A stretch of DNA of 64,000 nucleotides from positions 1 to 64,000 of the forward strand of contig NZ_LMTI01000002.1 of NCBI RefSeq assembly GCF_001510665.1. The letters are read 5' to 3'. Below are positions 1 through 7,059 of the stretch, one piece after another. The translations under genes and the position numbers were made by a program. The stretch's first letter is position 1, and every line of letters begins with the position of its first letter. Source of the DNA: Bacillus sp. FJAT-27445 (GTDB taxonomy: Bacteria > Bacillota > Bacilli > Bacillales > Cytobacillaceae). The notes beneath the pieces were generated by a model. It worked only from the letters and a program-made list of their open reading frames with translations, was not told the origin of the DNA and did no database searches.

Positions 1-184
1 CATTAGTTGTTGCGGTACCAAGCGCGGATGATACCGCATCTTTAGCTGCCTGGATATGCTGGTCTCCCCAGATCTTGAACTGAGGTCCAGCATTCGAATT
101 TGCGAATGCCATCCCTGTAGTGGCTAACAAGCTAGCTGTGATTACTCCCGTTGCGATTTTTCCTTTTAATGATTTGATTTTCAT
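1..184 (-). CDS. exported coiled-coil-type protein, 3' part cut by window edge
   Basis: Only the first 61 codons are in the window. The start at 184 follows a good ribosome site (GGAGACGTGAGGAA, minus strand). The peptide begins with a lysine-rich n-region, a hydrophobic stretch and an Ala-x-Ala-like end (TGMAFA), so it is a signal peptide. It continues with SNAGPQFKIWGDQHIQ, which resembles SNAGPSLKSWFENK in the product of the next gene upstream (261-917) and the start of the mature product at 1556-2122. The three therefore form a small family of exported hydrophilic proteins in one minus-strand gene row with a signal peptidase. No domain of known function is recognised. It could be a matrix or surface protein; that is inference from the SinR-type context. 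Confidence 0.75.
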   Translation of the reverse strand, partial: MKIKSLKGKIATGVITASLLATTGMAFANSNAGPQFKIWGDQHIQAAKDAVSSALGTATTN

Positions 185-226
185 TTCCTCACGTCTCCTC
201 TTTTATATTGTATTTTATATATGTAC

Positions 227-246
227 ATGTTCCCAATAGAGAACAT
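227..246. promoter_or_regulatory. possible SinR-type operator upstream of the gene at 184
   Basis: Inverted repeat ATGTTC-N8-GAACAT lies about 45 bp upstream of the start at 184. Read on the minus strand one arm is GTTCTCT, which fits the B. subtilis SinR consensus GTTCTYT. The other arm (GGGAAC) is weaker than in the two stronger sites at 2149 and 6843. Assignment is by motif only. Confidence 0.4.
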
Positions 247-260
247 AGTAATATACGAGA

Positions 261-917
261 TTAAGACTCAAGAATAATAATGAGATCTTTTAGTAACATG
301 ATTTTTTGTTCAATAAAGTTTTTTACTATTGGGTTACTTTCGGTAGATGCAGCGGATTCCAAGTTCATAATGGTTTCTTTGGTTCTATTAATTTCATCGT
401 TTAATTGCTTGCTCGAGGCATTTTTCTTTTCTGATAGTATTTTAAGATCCGGTAAGTTCAAATTATGATTATCCAGTAAGGAACGGTCATTATATTCTTC
501 AACAGACTTCATTACATCATCTGTCTTATGATTAATTTTGCTCATTATTTCATTAAAGTCATTACTGGTACTGGAACTGATGACCGTTGAAGCTTTATTT
601 AACTCGATTTCATGTGTTTTTAACTGATTTATGATATTTCCTTCTATGTCAGCGTTCCGAGTATCACTGTAAGCTTTCAGGTCTTGTTGTAGTTTCCAAG
701 TTCTTTTTTCAGAATCGCTTGATACTAAGTTTATTTGATCCCTCACCAACTCAATTAACGATTGATTTACATTTGTTCTAGTCTCAGTAATTTTATTTTC
801 GAACCAACTTTTCAAACTGGGTCCCGCATTGGAGGTGGCGTATGTAGCACCGCCTGCTATAGTTAATGACAATAGAAGTACAATGGAGAATTTTTTAAGC
901 AAGTTTTTCACCCTCAA
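261..917 (-). CDS. exported coiled-coil protein of unknown function
   Basis: A 218-residue protein with an N-terminal signal peptide (MRVKNLLKKF followed by a hydrophobic run ending near residue 28, ATYATSNAG). The mature part is very hydrophilic, mostly predicted helix, with runs of Glu/Lys/Asn/Ser and no cysteine; long stretches look like coiled coil. The start of the mature chain (SNAGPSLKSWFENK) matches the partial protein at 1-184 and more loosely that at 1556-2122. The gene starts inside the 3' end of the signal peptidase gene (4-bp overlap, ATGA type), so the two are translated together. Function is unknown. Export through the neighbouring signal peptidase is inferred from gene order only. 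Confidence 0.7.
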   Translation of the reverse strand: MRVKNLLKKFSIVLLLSLTIAGGATYATSNAGPSLKSWFENKITETRTNVNQSLIELVRDQINLVSSDSEKRTWKLQQDLKAYSDTRNADIEGNIINQLKTHEIELNKASTVISSSTSNDFNEIMSKINHKTDDVMKSVEEYNDRSLLDNHNLNLPDLKILSEKKNASSKQLNDEINRTKETIMNLESAASTESNPIVKNFIEQKIMLLKDLIIILES

Positions 918-1504
918 TCCAGCTCTAATGGTTTTGGTAATAGGCGAAATGGCAGCAGAGAAACTATTGCATATCCGTCAATTTCATCTATAGATATAGG
1001 CCCAACTGCTTGGTCGCGGCTATCAATGCTTTCGCCTGGTGTTCGATGATCCCCCATTACAAACACATGATTTGCCGGTATCGTGACTTCTTCCATATCG
1101 TCAGAGGTTCCTAATGTTGAAATCTCTGGCAATGCTTCCTCATTGATATAAATAATTCCATTTTCAATCTTTACCTTGTCATTGGGAGTTCCAATTACTC
1201 TTTTAACAATTTTGTATCCTTGTGCTGGCCGACTAATGATTACTATGTCACCCAACCCGGGATTCCGAAGATATTTGCTAACTTTTTCTTCAAAAATGAT
1301 ATTCCCCTCTTCCAACGTCGGAACCATGGATGAACCACTAACAGTAATAAAACCAATAGTGTTATGAATGATGAAGAATATAAAAATGAGAAAAACGATG
1401 AACTTACCCCATTCCAATATGGAACTTTTTTGTTTCATGACATTTGCATTTACTTCTTCATGAGATAATGTCTGTATTGTTTTTTCCAAATGACTCAACT
1501 CCAT
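914..1504 (-). CDS. signal peptidase I (Ser/Lys type, S26 family)
   Basis: 196 residues, one N-terminal membrane segment (about residues 33-53), then the S26A catalytic core: the serine motif SGSSMVPTL, the lysine motif YKIVKRVIG, and the GDHR...SIDSRD...GPI box near the C terminus. This Ser/Lys dyad is the ordinary bacterial type, unlike the Ser/His SipW-type enzyme at 5479-6048. The N-terminal cytoplasmic extension of about 30 residues (LSHEEVNANVMKQKSS) is longer than in SipS. The gene is flanked on both sides by genes for exported coiled-coil proteins, and overlaps the downstream one by 4 bp, suggesting a dedicated peptidase for those substrates. That link is inference. Confidence 0.88.
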   Translation of the reverse strand: MELSHLEKTIQTLSHEEVNANVMKQKSSILEWGKFIVFLIFIFFIIHNTIGFITVSGSSMVPTLEEGNIIFEEKVSKYLRNPGLGDIVIISRPAQGYKIVKRVIGTPNDKVKIENGIIYINEEALPEISTLGTSDDMEEVTIPANHVFVMGDHRTPGESIDSRDQAVGPISIDEIDGYAIVSLLPFRLLPKPLELD

Positions 1505-1555
1505 TTATTTATAAAGAAGATCAGTAATAAAGTTGGATATTGAAAAATTTTAGAA

Positions 1556-2122
1556 TTAATTTACATTAGTTTCGATTTTAGCTTTTGGATCCTTCAATTG
1601 ATTTTCCGCTTCTACTGTTTCCTCAGCCTCAATATCAGAAGGATTAACTTCATTTTTTGAACCATCTAACATTTCTTCAGTTTGCTTGTCGATTTGATTT
1701 TTTCTCAATTCCAAATCGATGTTATTTTGATTCTCCAGAGCTTTTGTAACTTCATCCGCCTTTTTCTTAATATTGTCGTTAATTAGTGTTTCCTTCTCTT
1801 TAGCGTATGTCTGAAGATCTTCAATTGAAGAAAGGGTCTGTTCTCTTACCTTTTGCAAGAGGATAGCTTTCTGGTTATTTGCTTCAGTAATGACTGAGTT
1901 TGTTAGGGATTCCTCAATATTTACCAGTTTGTTCAGATACCAACTTGTGAGATATTCTTTTAACCCAGAATCAGCAAAAGCGATTGATGTTGAGGTAACA
2001 ATGGTGATTCCCAGACAAGGGATTAGAAGGGCTATTTTTAATGTGTTTGTTTTGAAAGCTTTCCGATTTTTATATACGGTGCTGTTTTTGTTTTTATAGA
2101 GTTCCATCCTGGATAACTGCAT
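1556..2122 (-). CDS. exported coiled-coil protein, first gene of the left SinR module
   Basis: 188 residues. The start at 2122 has a ribosome site AGGAAGTGG. A long basic n-region (about 28 residues) precedes a hydrophobic segment ending in SIAFADSG, so a signal peptide of about 50 residues is likely. The mature chain starts GLKEYLTSWYLNKLVN, resembling the first mature residues of the protein at 261-917 (SLKSWFENK), and continues as Glu/Lys/Gln-rich helix with an acidic tail; it contains no cysteines. The SinR-type operator at 2149-2164 lies 27 bp upstream, as for tapA in the right module. No known family is recognised. Confidence 0.7.
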   Translation of the reverse strand: MQLSRMELYKNKNSTVYKNRKAFKTNTLKIALLIPCLGITIVTSTSIAFADSGLKEYLTSWYLNKLVNIEESLTNSVITEANNQKAILLQKVREQTLSSIEDLQTYAKEKETLINDNIKKKADEVTKALENQNNIDLELRKNQIDKQTEEMLDGSKNEVNPSDIEAEETVEAENQLKDPKAKIETNVN

Positions 2123-2148
2123 CCGCCCACTTCCTTCTCAACCATTTC

Positions 2149-2164
2149 GTTCTTTCTAAAGAAC
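2149..2164. promoter_or_regulatory. SinR-type operator, left module
   Basis: Perfect palindrome arms GTTCTTT-CT-AAAGAAC. GTTCTYT is the known SinR half-site. It sits in a 34-bp block that on the minus strand also contains ATA-N-TCAACCTATA upstream of the operator; the block is nearly the same as the one upstream of tapA at 6843-6875. Placement between promoter region and the start at 2122 fits repression. Confidence 0.75.
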
Positions 2165-2289
2165 TTATAGGTTGACTATATACCAACTTAGCGAACAAAT
2201 AAAACTCCAAAATTAACCAAATATTCCATATAACGAACGAAATCCTGATGTTTTCTTCGTTTTTCTCCAATTTCCTCATTATTTTGTAT

Positions 2290-2318
2290 TTTATAAAGAA
2301 ATAGTTGTTCTGTATAAT
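2290..2318 (+). promoter_or_regulatory. promoter of left sinR paralogue
   Basis: -35 TTTATA (2290-2295), 17-bp spacer, -10 TATAAT (2313-2318). The spacer contains GTTCTG just before the -10. The right sinR paralogue has the same -35, spacing and -10 at 6984-7012 with a very similar spacer, so both may be controlled alike; the GTTCTGT overlap with the -10 could allow SinR-type autoregulation. Confidence 0.7.
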
Positions 2319-2351
2319 GAATATTAAATCTGTTACAACAAGGTGATGAAT

Positions 2352-2720
2352 ATGGTTGGGGCAAGGATCAAGGAGCTTAGGATAAAAAAGGGGTACTCCA
2401 TTAGTGAGTTGGCTAAGCGTTCCGTAGTTTCAAAATCTTATTTAAGCCAGATTGAAAGAGGGCTGCATAAGAACCCATCGCTACAGGTACTCAACAAATT
2501 AGCAAAAACTTTAGGCACAACAATTGAGGTACTGCTAAAAAATACTGTGGAATCTAGTGAGGGTAGATTACTCATTCTAGATAGCGAATGGAATGATTTG
2601 ATAATAACAGCTATAAAAGAGGGAATGAAAAAGGAAGACTTCTCTGAGTTCCGGAAGTTTATGAAGTATGAATCCTGGAGGAAGGAACAGCAATGCATAC
2701 AAGAACAATGGCATAAATAA
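2352..2720 (+). CDS. SinR-type transcriptional regulator (left copy)
   Basis: About 122 residues. An HTH_3 domain (residues about 6-60) with the recognition region SKSYLSQIERG is followed by a linker and a C-terminal SinI-like dimerisation tail (LDSEWNDLIITAIKEGMKKEDFS..., then YESWRK), the architecture of B. subtilis SinR. GTG 2343, ATG 2346 and ATG 2352 are all in frame; 2352 is chosen because the ribosome site AAGGTGA precedes it at good spacing and it aligns with the start of the paralogue at 7060 (MVGARIKEL versus MLGARIKEL). It is divergent from the exported-protein operon and likely represses it through the operator at 2149. No SinI antagonist is encoded nearby. Confidence 0.9.
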   Translation: MVGARIKELRIKKGYSISELAKRSVVSKSYLSQIERGLHKNPSLQVLNKLAKTLGTTIEVLLKNTVESSEGRLLILDSEWNDLIITAIKEGMKKEDFSEFRKFMKYESWRKEQQCIQEQWHK

Positions 2721-2978
2721 AAATAAGTTTATCTTATATTGATTCTTTACTGTATATCGCCATCACTGAGTGCCACTTGTGGTAAAGTTGAAAGCCACTA
2801 GAATTTTTTGTATAGCAATTATTAAAAAGTGTTCTGTAAGTTGTCAGTAGTAGCAGGTTGTCACTTTATAATGAGCCTCTACTGGCATGGATTCCCATCT
2901 ACAAATTCAGCAGCAACGAGGTTGGCTTGGCCCGCCTCACCAAGTAAAGTGAACGTCTCGTCCGTTTTTGTATTCCAA

Positions 2979-3060
2979 GTGGCTCTTCACATGGCAGAGC
3001 TGGCTCAAATTGTTGTCCGAAGTGGCTCTTAAATATGGCAAAGGTGGCTCTTTGGGCATG
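2979..3060 (+). repeat. four TGGCTC repeats at 21-22 bp spacing (IS21-end-like)
   Basis: TGGCTC occurs at 2980, 3001, 3023 and 3045, most copies as GTGGCTCTT followed by an AT-rich stretch and TGGCA. Short direct repeats of this kind at about two helical turns are typical of IS21-family termini, but no istA or istB remains can be read beside them. A non-transposon intergenic array is an equal alternative. Confidence 0.5.
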
Positions 3061-3288
3061 GCTGTAAACATTTACTCATTCAAGTATTCATTCAACTCAC
3101 TGGGAAAAAAATTAAAGAGTCTCTCCCATAAATTTCTGATAGTTTTGAACATAGAGTAATAATCTTGTTAACGTCACTATTAAAAGGCGATTGGTATATT
3201 AGGTTGAAACCCATCCCCGTATTATTTACTTTTTACTTGTGCTTGATTTTTCAATAAAAAATCACAAAAATATTTATATCTACAATCA

Positions 3289-3325
3289 AAAAAGGCTAAA
3301 ACACTTATCATGTTTTAGCCTTTTT
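3289..3325. terminator. bidirectional hairpin terminator
   Basis: Stem AAAGGCTAAAACA with matching TGTTTTAGCCTTT, 6-nt loop, T run after and A run before. It is 570 bp from the sinR stop, so the transcript it ends is unclear. Confidence 0.7.
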
Positions 3326-3554
3326 CAATATATATTTTTGTAAGTAAAAGTAATTTCTTAACTTTGACTTACCAGGTTATATTAGAGCCGAACACTTTAC
3401 ATTTCACGTCCTCACCCGTCACACTGCTGCTAAAGATGGCTTACTGCACTCGGTACATACTTTTTTGTACATCCCCCAACTCTCCCTTATCCTTCAATAA
3501 AAAAATCGGCTACTTCAATACAAAGATTATTCATATTCATTTATTAATAAATAC

Positions 3555-3589
3555 AGACCTTGATTTTTCCTACATCCAAATCAAGGTCT
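3555..3589 (-). terminator. terminator of the LPxTA surface-protein gene
   Basis: Stem AGACCTTGATTT / AAATCAAGGTCT directly after the stop at 3592 (minus strand); the T tract is weak. Confidence 0.6.
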
Positions 3590-3591
3590 CT

Positions 3592-4485
3592 TTAAACATC
3601 TTTATTCAATTTTTTTCGTTTTTTGAAATAAATTTGCAATCCAATACCAGAACCAATAAGCCCCACGCCAACCATTAATAGGTTGTAAATTGAAGTGGCT
3701 GTATAAGGCAGGTGATCCCCTGGACCCATTGGTACAGTTTCTCCAGGAATATCAACCACTGGTGTACCGTTATCGGTTCCACCTGGAACATCAGTATCAG
3801 GCAATTCTACAATGGGCTTCTCTTCACTTTCAGAACTTCCATTATCTCCTGGGTCCTCTACCTCTTCCTGTTCATCGCTATCCCCTGGTTTTTCCTCATC
3901 ACCGGGTTCGTTTCCTTGTCCTGGGTCTTTATCACCCGGAGGTTGGGTTGAAGTTGGATTTTCTTTTGGGGGGTCTTGTTTGGGTGGATCAGCTTCCGGT
4001 ACCCAAATGGGTGGAATTGTTCCATCAATACTACCTTCCACAAAAAACTTAAATTGAAACTCACATCCAAGCCCCTGATACTCGTTCCCTAATTCATAAG
4101 GTATTTTAATACTAAAAACTAGATTTTCTGAGGTGTTGCTTTTTAAATACCTTGAATCTAATTTTTCAAAATCTTTTAATTTACCATTATAAAGTTCGCC
4201 AGATGTATCAGAAACGGTTAAAACCAATTCATTATAAATCTTTTTTGATCCAGTTAAAAAACGATTTGAAAAAAGATACTTAAAGTCTTTTGTTCCATTA
4301 TTTTGGATATTTAATTCCTTTATATACGTATCCCCGGGTCGACCATTTTGAATATCAAAGAAAACTTTATGCGGGCTTGTTGAAATATCAATTTCCTTGA
4401 TTTTTTCTTCAGCCTTTATATTTCCAATGGGGGAAACAAAGAAAAAAATTAACACTACCAAGGATAGAATTATTTTATTATACAT
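3592..4485 (-). CDS. LPxTA-type cell-wall-anchored surface protein
   Basis: 297 residues: signal peptide (ends about residue 25, NIKAEE), an extracellular beta-rich domain to about residue 155, a Pro/Asp/Glu/Gly-rich spacer of about 90 residues, and a sortase signal LPYTATS followed by a hydrophobic segment and KKRKK tail. The N-terminal domain (VFFDIQNGRPGDTYIKELNI...) has the RPGDT...L.I.N.G pattern also seen in TasA (FRPGDSVQRAFKLTNTG), so it may share the TasA/CalY-like fold. It follows tasA by 77 bp with a hairpin between, so it is probably the last and less expressed gene of the tapA-sipW-tasA operon. It could tether matrix fibres to the wall; this is inference. No sortase gene is in the window. 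Confidence 0.8.
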   Translation of the reverse strand: MYNKIILSLVVLIFFFVSPIGNIKAEEKIKEIDISTSPHKVFFDIQNGRPGDTYIKELNIQNNGTKDFKYLFSNRFLTGSKKIYNELVLTVSDTSGELYNGKLKDFEKLDSRYLKSNTSENLVFSIKIPYELGNEYQGLGCEFQFKFFVEGSIDGTIPPIWVPEADPPKQDPPKENPTSTQPPGDKDPGQGNEPGDEEKPGDSDEQEEVEDPGDNGSSESEEKPIVELPDTDVPGGTDNGTPVVDIPGETVPMGPGDHLPYTATSIYNLLMVGVGLIGSGIGLQIYFKKRKKLNKDV

Positions 4486-4514
4486 AAAAGACCTCTATCT
4501 CCCCAAAGATTTCG

Positions 4515-4547
4515 GAAAAAGGGCAGGAAATATTCCCACCCTTTTTC
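4515..4547 (-). terminator. intra-operon hairpin after tasA
   Basis: On the minus strand AAAAAGGG-N2-GGAA pairs with TTCC-N2-CCCTTTTT, ending in T residues. It lies between the tasA stop and the LPxTA gene and probably attenuates readthrough. Confidence 0.7.
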
Positions 4548-4561
4548 AGCGATCTCAATTA

Positions 4562-5392
4562 TTATCTTTGAAAACCATTGGGTCTAGTGACCGGATTAGT
4601 AATTGTTTTATTTCCATCTGTTTTAAAAACTCCAGCATTTTGCAGCTCACCGTTAAGGTTTTTTGTACCTTGTATTTGATTACCTGTAATTTTTCCGTTT
4701 GGTCCCCAAGATCCATGTACCTTATCACCCATAACTTGTCGAGCATCCAAATGGAAGTCAAATGTAGCCTTTAGACCTTGTAAATCGTTTTGTGCAACAT
4801 TGGCTTCAGGAAAGTTGATCCTGATTACGTATCCATCATACTTCCCATTACCAGTACCATCCGAATCAATTCCATTTGGAGTTAAATTAATCTTCTGTTG
4901 GGTATTATCATAATAACCGTTTAAGATGTTACCACTTATATCACCATAAAGTGCATCCCATAATGTAATTGTGCCACTAGTAATATGGTATTGCGGTCCT
5001 TGGACATAACCACTTTCGTCATAATTTTGGATGAAAGCATTTAATGTTAATGATTTAAGAAACTTCTCAGTTAGTGCAGCGTCTGCAGCTGTATTATCAG
5101 CCTTTTTAACACTTGCATCTACAACTTTCATAAGGACTTTCTCAATTGCCAGGCTTCCAGTATTAGTTAATTTAAAAGCTCTCTGTACAGAATCGCCTGG
5201 TCGGAAGTTTGAAAGATCAAAGTTAAAATCATGGCCTGCAACTGTACCTACGTTAAATTTTAATGTACCCGCTGCGATAGAGTTATGTACAGTTGCTTCA
5301 TCACTAAAGTAAGCGAATGTACCCCCACCGATTAATGATAGACCGAGAGCTGCTGAAGCCATGCCTAAACCTAATTTCTTTTTGATACTCAT
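4562..5392 (-). CDS. tasA: TasA/CalY-family amyloid matrix protein
   Basis: 276 residues, close to B. subtilis TasA (261). The N terminus MSIKKKLGLGMASAALGLSL and the junction GGGTFAYFSDEATVHNSIAAGTL match the TasA signal peptide and mature start processed by SipW. The core shows FRPGDSVQRAFKLTNTGSLAIEKV, typical of the M73/camelysin-TasA fold. TasA is secreted and forms the major protein fibre of the biofilm matrix. The gene follows sipW (86 bp gap) in the tapA-sipW-tasA order and has its own strong hairpin downstream. Confidence 0.93.
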   Translation of the reverse strand: MSIKKKLGLGMASAALGLSLIGGGTFAYFSDEATVHNSIAAGTLKFNVGTVAGHDFNFDLSNFRPGDSVQRAFKLTNTGSLAIEKVLMKVVDASVKKADNTAADAALTEKFLKSLTLNAFIQNYDESGYVQGPQYHITSGTITLWDALYGDISGNILNGYYDNTQQKINLTPNGIDSDGTGNGKYDGYVIRINFPEANVAQNDLQGLKATFDFHLDARQVMGDKVHGSWGPNGKITGNQIQGTKNLNGELQNAGVFKTDGNKTITNPVTRPNGFQR

Positions 5393-5478
5393 TTCTTCTC
5401 CTCCTCTTTCCCCTCAACTTTGTGAGGTATGTAAGTTTTATATTGAACCCCTATATTTTTATAAGGAGTTGCAACCAA

Positions 5479-6048
5479 TTAAGCTGTTTCTTGCACATCT
5501 TTTCCTTTTTTCGGAACATCGATTTCTTTTAGAGCTCTAAAAATGGTAAATCCTGAATATAGCAATAGGAGTATGCCTGGTAAAATCAACAAAAACGCTG
5601 TTCCATTTTTTGATTTTGTATAATCTACTAAGTAACCTGCGTAAGGAATTGTAATTCCTGTATACTTGGCAACCACGTTCTGGCCTAACACCAAATCTGT
5701 ATCAGCACTATTATTGTTATCTCCTTTAGTTTTGTACATTACCTGATTATCATTTTTGATGACTTCCATTATTCTGTGCGTTGCCAATTGATTTTCTTCA
5801 ATCATAAAAGTGATTACATCACCTTTTTTCAAGCTGGTTTTATCTTCTACTGGATTAACCACTATGATTGAACCAGTTTTAAAAGTGGGTTCCATGGATC
5901 CTGAAAGCACTGTTTTCAGTTGATAGCCTAAGAAATTGGGTTCGCCACCCGAGGCTTTTGAAGAAATTACTACGAAAACCATAAACAATAGTGTTAAAGA
6001 AAGAACTACTGTAATCATTGTACTTACAATCTTTTTTAACTTTTTCAT
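5479..6048 (-). CDS. sipW: signal peptidase SipW (ER-type)
   Basis: 189 residues with membrane segments near both ends (about 10-30 and 150-172). The serine motif LSGSMEPTF and the histidine motif LATHRIMEV give the Ser/His type of signal peptidase used by SipW, in place of the Ser/Lys dyad. KGDNN followed by the downstream Asp region is also typical. It processes TapA and TasA in B. subtilis. Gene order tapA-sipW-tasA is conserved here. Confidence 0.93.
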   Translation of the reverse strand: MKKLKKIVSTMITVVLSLTLLFMVFVVISSKASGGEPNFLGYQLKTVLSGSMEPTFKTGSIIVVNPVEDKTSLKKGDVITFMIEENQLATHRIMEVIKNDNQVMYKTKGDNNNSADTDLVLGQNVVAKYTGITIPYAGYLVDYTKSKNGTAFLLILPGILLLLYSGFTIFRALKEIDVPKKGKDVQETA

Positions 6049-6111
6049 GATTACACCACCAAATTTAATTGAATTTTGTTATTAACCTATTTAGGATTTA
6101 CGCTATCCGCT

Positions 6112-6825
6112 TCAATTTGAACTAGTTGTTACTTCAATAATTGTCCCACTAGATTCAATGCCCTTATTACCGACTGTTGTTATTTTGTAGCTATACTTTG
6201 TAGCCGCCACTAAGTTTTCATCATTAAATTTCCCGTTTTTTATGTTGATGCCAACCGGATTTTCACCGTCATTTCTGTACACATTTACATGGCTAAAATT
6301 TTTATTTGCTTGACTTGGATTTGACCATGTTAGACTTATTGAACTACTGGTATGTTTTTCTTTTAAGTCCCGTACTTCAGAACAAGGCGCATTTGTATGA
6401 TCATCACAACCACCTTTATTTTGGCCAGGGTTATCTGGATCAGTGCCCTTTCCACCATTGTCTTTATCCGGGGGATCCGAACCATTTCCTGGACCCGCAT
6501 TATCTTTGCAATATTTTTGCCAAAAGTCTGACCCGTTTTCTACATCTTTACAAAAATCTTCTGCAACACTAATTGTTCCACTAATTGACTTTACATCATT
6601 AAAGTAAGCACCTGTATCTGAAGTAAGATAAGATCCCGTTAGGATTATGAGATACCAGATGGCTACCAATTTAGCCGCAAAGTAGAGTTTTCTACCCTTT
6701 TTGTTGAATTTCCTCATGCGAGTAAATCGCACAGGCCCTCCTCCTTCGCTCGCTCTTTTTAATGGATGATTGATCATTTGTGGTTTATTAAGAACGAAGT
6801 TGGCGAATTTTTTTAACATTCTCAT
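6112..6825 (-). CDS. tapA: TapA-like fibre anchoring/assembly protein with FN3-like C terminus
   Basis: About 237 residues. ATG 6825 is preferred to TTG 6828; the ribosome site AAGGAAG is just upstream. A basic N-terminal region of about 48 residues leads to a membrane segment (about 50-68) and the sequence LTSDTGAYFNDVKSISGTI, the SipW-cleavage context also seen in TasA-family precursors. A Cys pair (CKDVENGSDFWQKYC) and a Gly/Asp/Pro linker follow. Residues about 155-237 look like a fibronectin type III domain (SISLTWSNPS..., YSYKITTVGNKG). The C-terminal half differs from B. subtilis TapA, so the name rests on operon position and the N-terminal half. Confidence 0.82.
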   Translation of the reverse strand: MRMLKKFANFVLNKPQMINHPLKRASEGGGPVRFTRMRKFNKKGRKLYFAAKLVAIWYLIILTGSYLTSDTGAYFNDVKSISGTISVAEDFCKDVENGSDFWQKYCKDNAGPGNGSDPPDKDNGGKGTDPDNPGQNKGGCDDHTNAPCSEVRDLKEKHTSSSISLTWSNPSQANKNFSHVNVYRNDGENPVGINIKNGKFNDENLVAATKYSYKITTVGNKGIESSGTIIEVTTSSN

Positions 6826-6842
6826 CAACTTCCTTATTGGTT

Positions 6843-6858
6843 GTTCTTTCCAAAGAAC
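6843..6858. promoter_or_regulatory. SinR-type operator, right module
   Basis: GTTCTTT-CC-AAAGAAC, differing from the left-module operator only in the centre. The adjoining CTATAGGTTGAGTATATG (plus strand) aligns with CTTATAGGTTGACTATATA at the left module. It lies 18 bp upstream of the tapA start, as expected for repression of the tapA operon by SinR. Confidence 0.78.
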
Positions 6859-6983
6859 CTATAGGTTGAGTATATGTCAAAGTAGTAAACCTGAAAAACC
6901 CTAAATTCAGTCATATCTTCTTAATAAAGAACGAAAAAAGGTGGTTTTCTTTGATTTCCTCCTTTTTCCTTACATTTATGTAC

Positions 6984-7012
6984 TTTATAAAGAATATTTA
7001 GTTCTGTATAAT
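6984..7012 (+). promoter_or_regulatory. promoter of right sinR paralogue
   Basis: -35 TTTATA (6984-6989), 17-bp spacer, -10 TATAAT (7007-7012), with GTTCTG before the -10, the same layout as at 2290-2318. Confidence 0.7.
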
Positions 7013-7059
7013 GTATCTAAAGATTTTTAAAAACGGCGGGGTAAAAAAGGAGAAATTTT

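Larger units (their letters stand above)
2721..3553. other. non-coding stretch with array remnant
   Basis: No convincing gene is visible in about 830 bp. It holds the TGGCTC array at 2979-3060 and a hairpin terminator at 3289-3325. Short open frames here lack ribosome sites and recognisable products. The stretch looks like debris between two gene modules, perhaps from a lost insertion sequence. Confidence 0.5.

Noticed and set aside
2094-2279. Minus-strand 61-codon open frame upstream of the exported-protein gene
   Set aside because: It runs through the SinR-type operator and promoter block and has no ribosome site; the equivalent block at tapA has no such frame.
3364-3678. 104-codon plus-strand open frame
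   Set aside because: It is antisense to the 3' end and terminator of the LPxTA gene and has no ribosome site.
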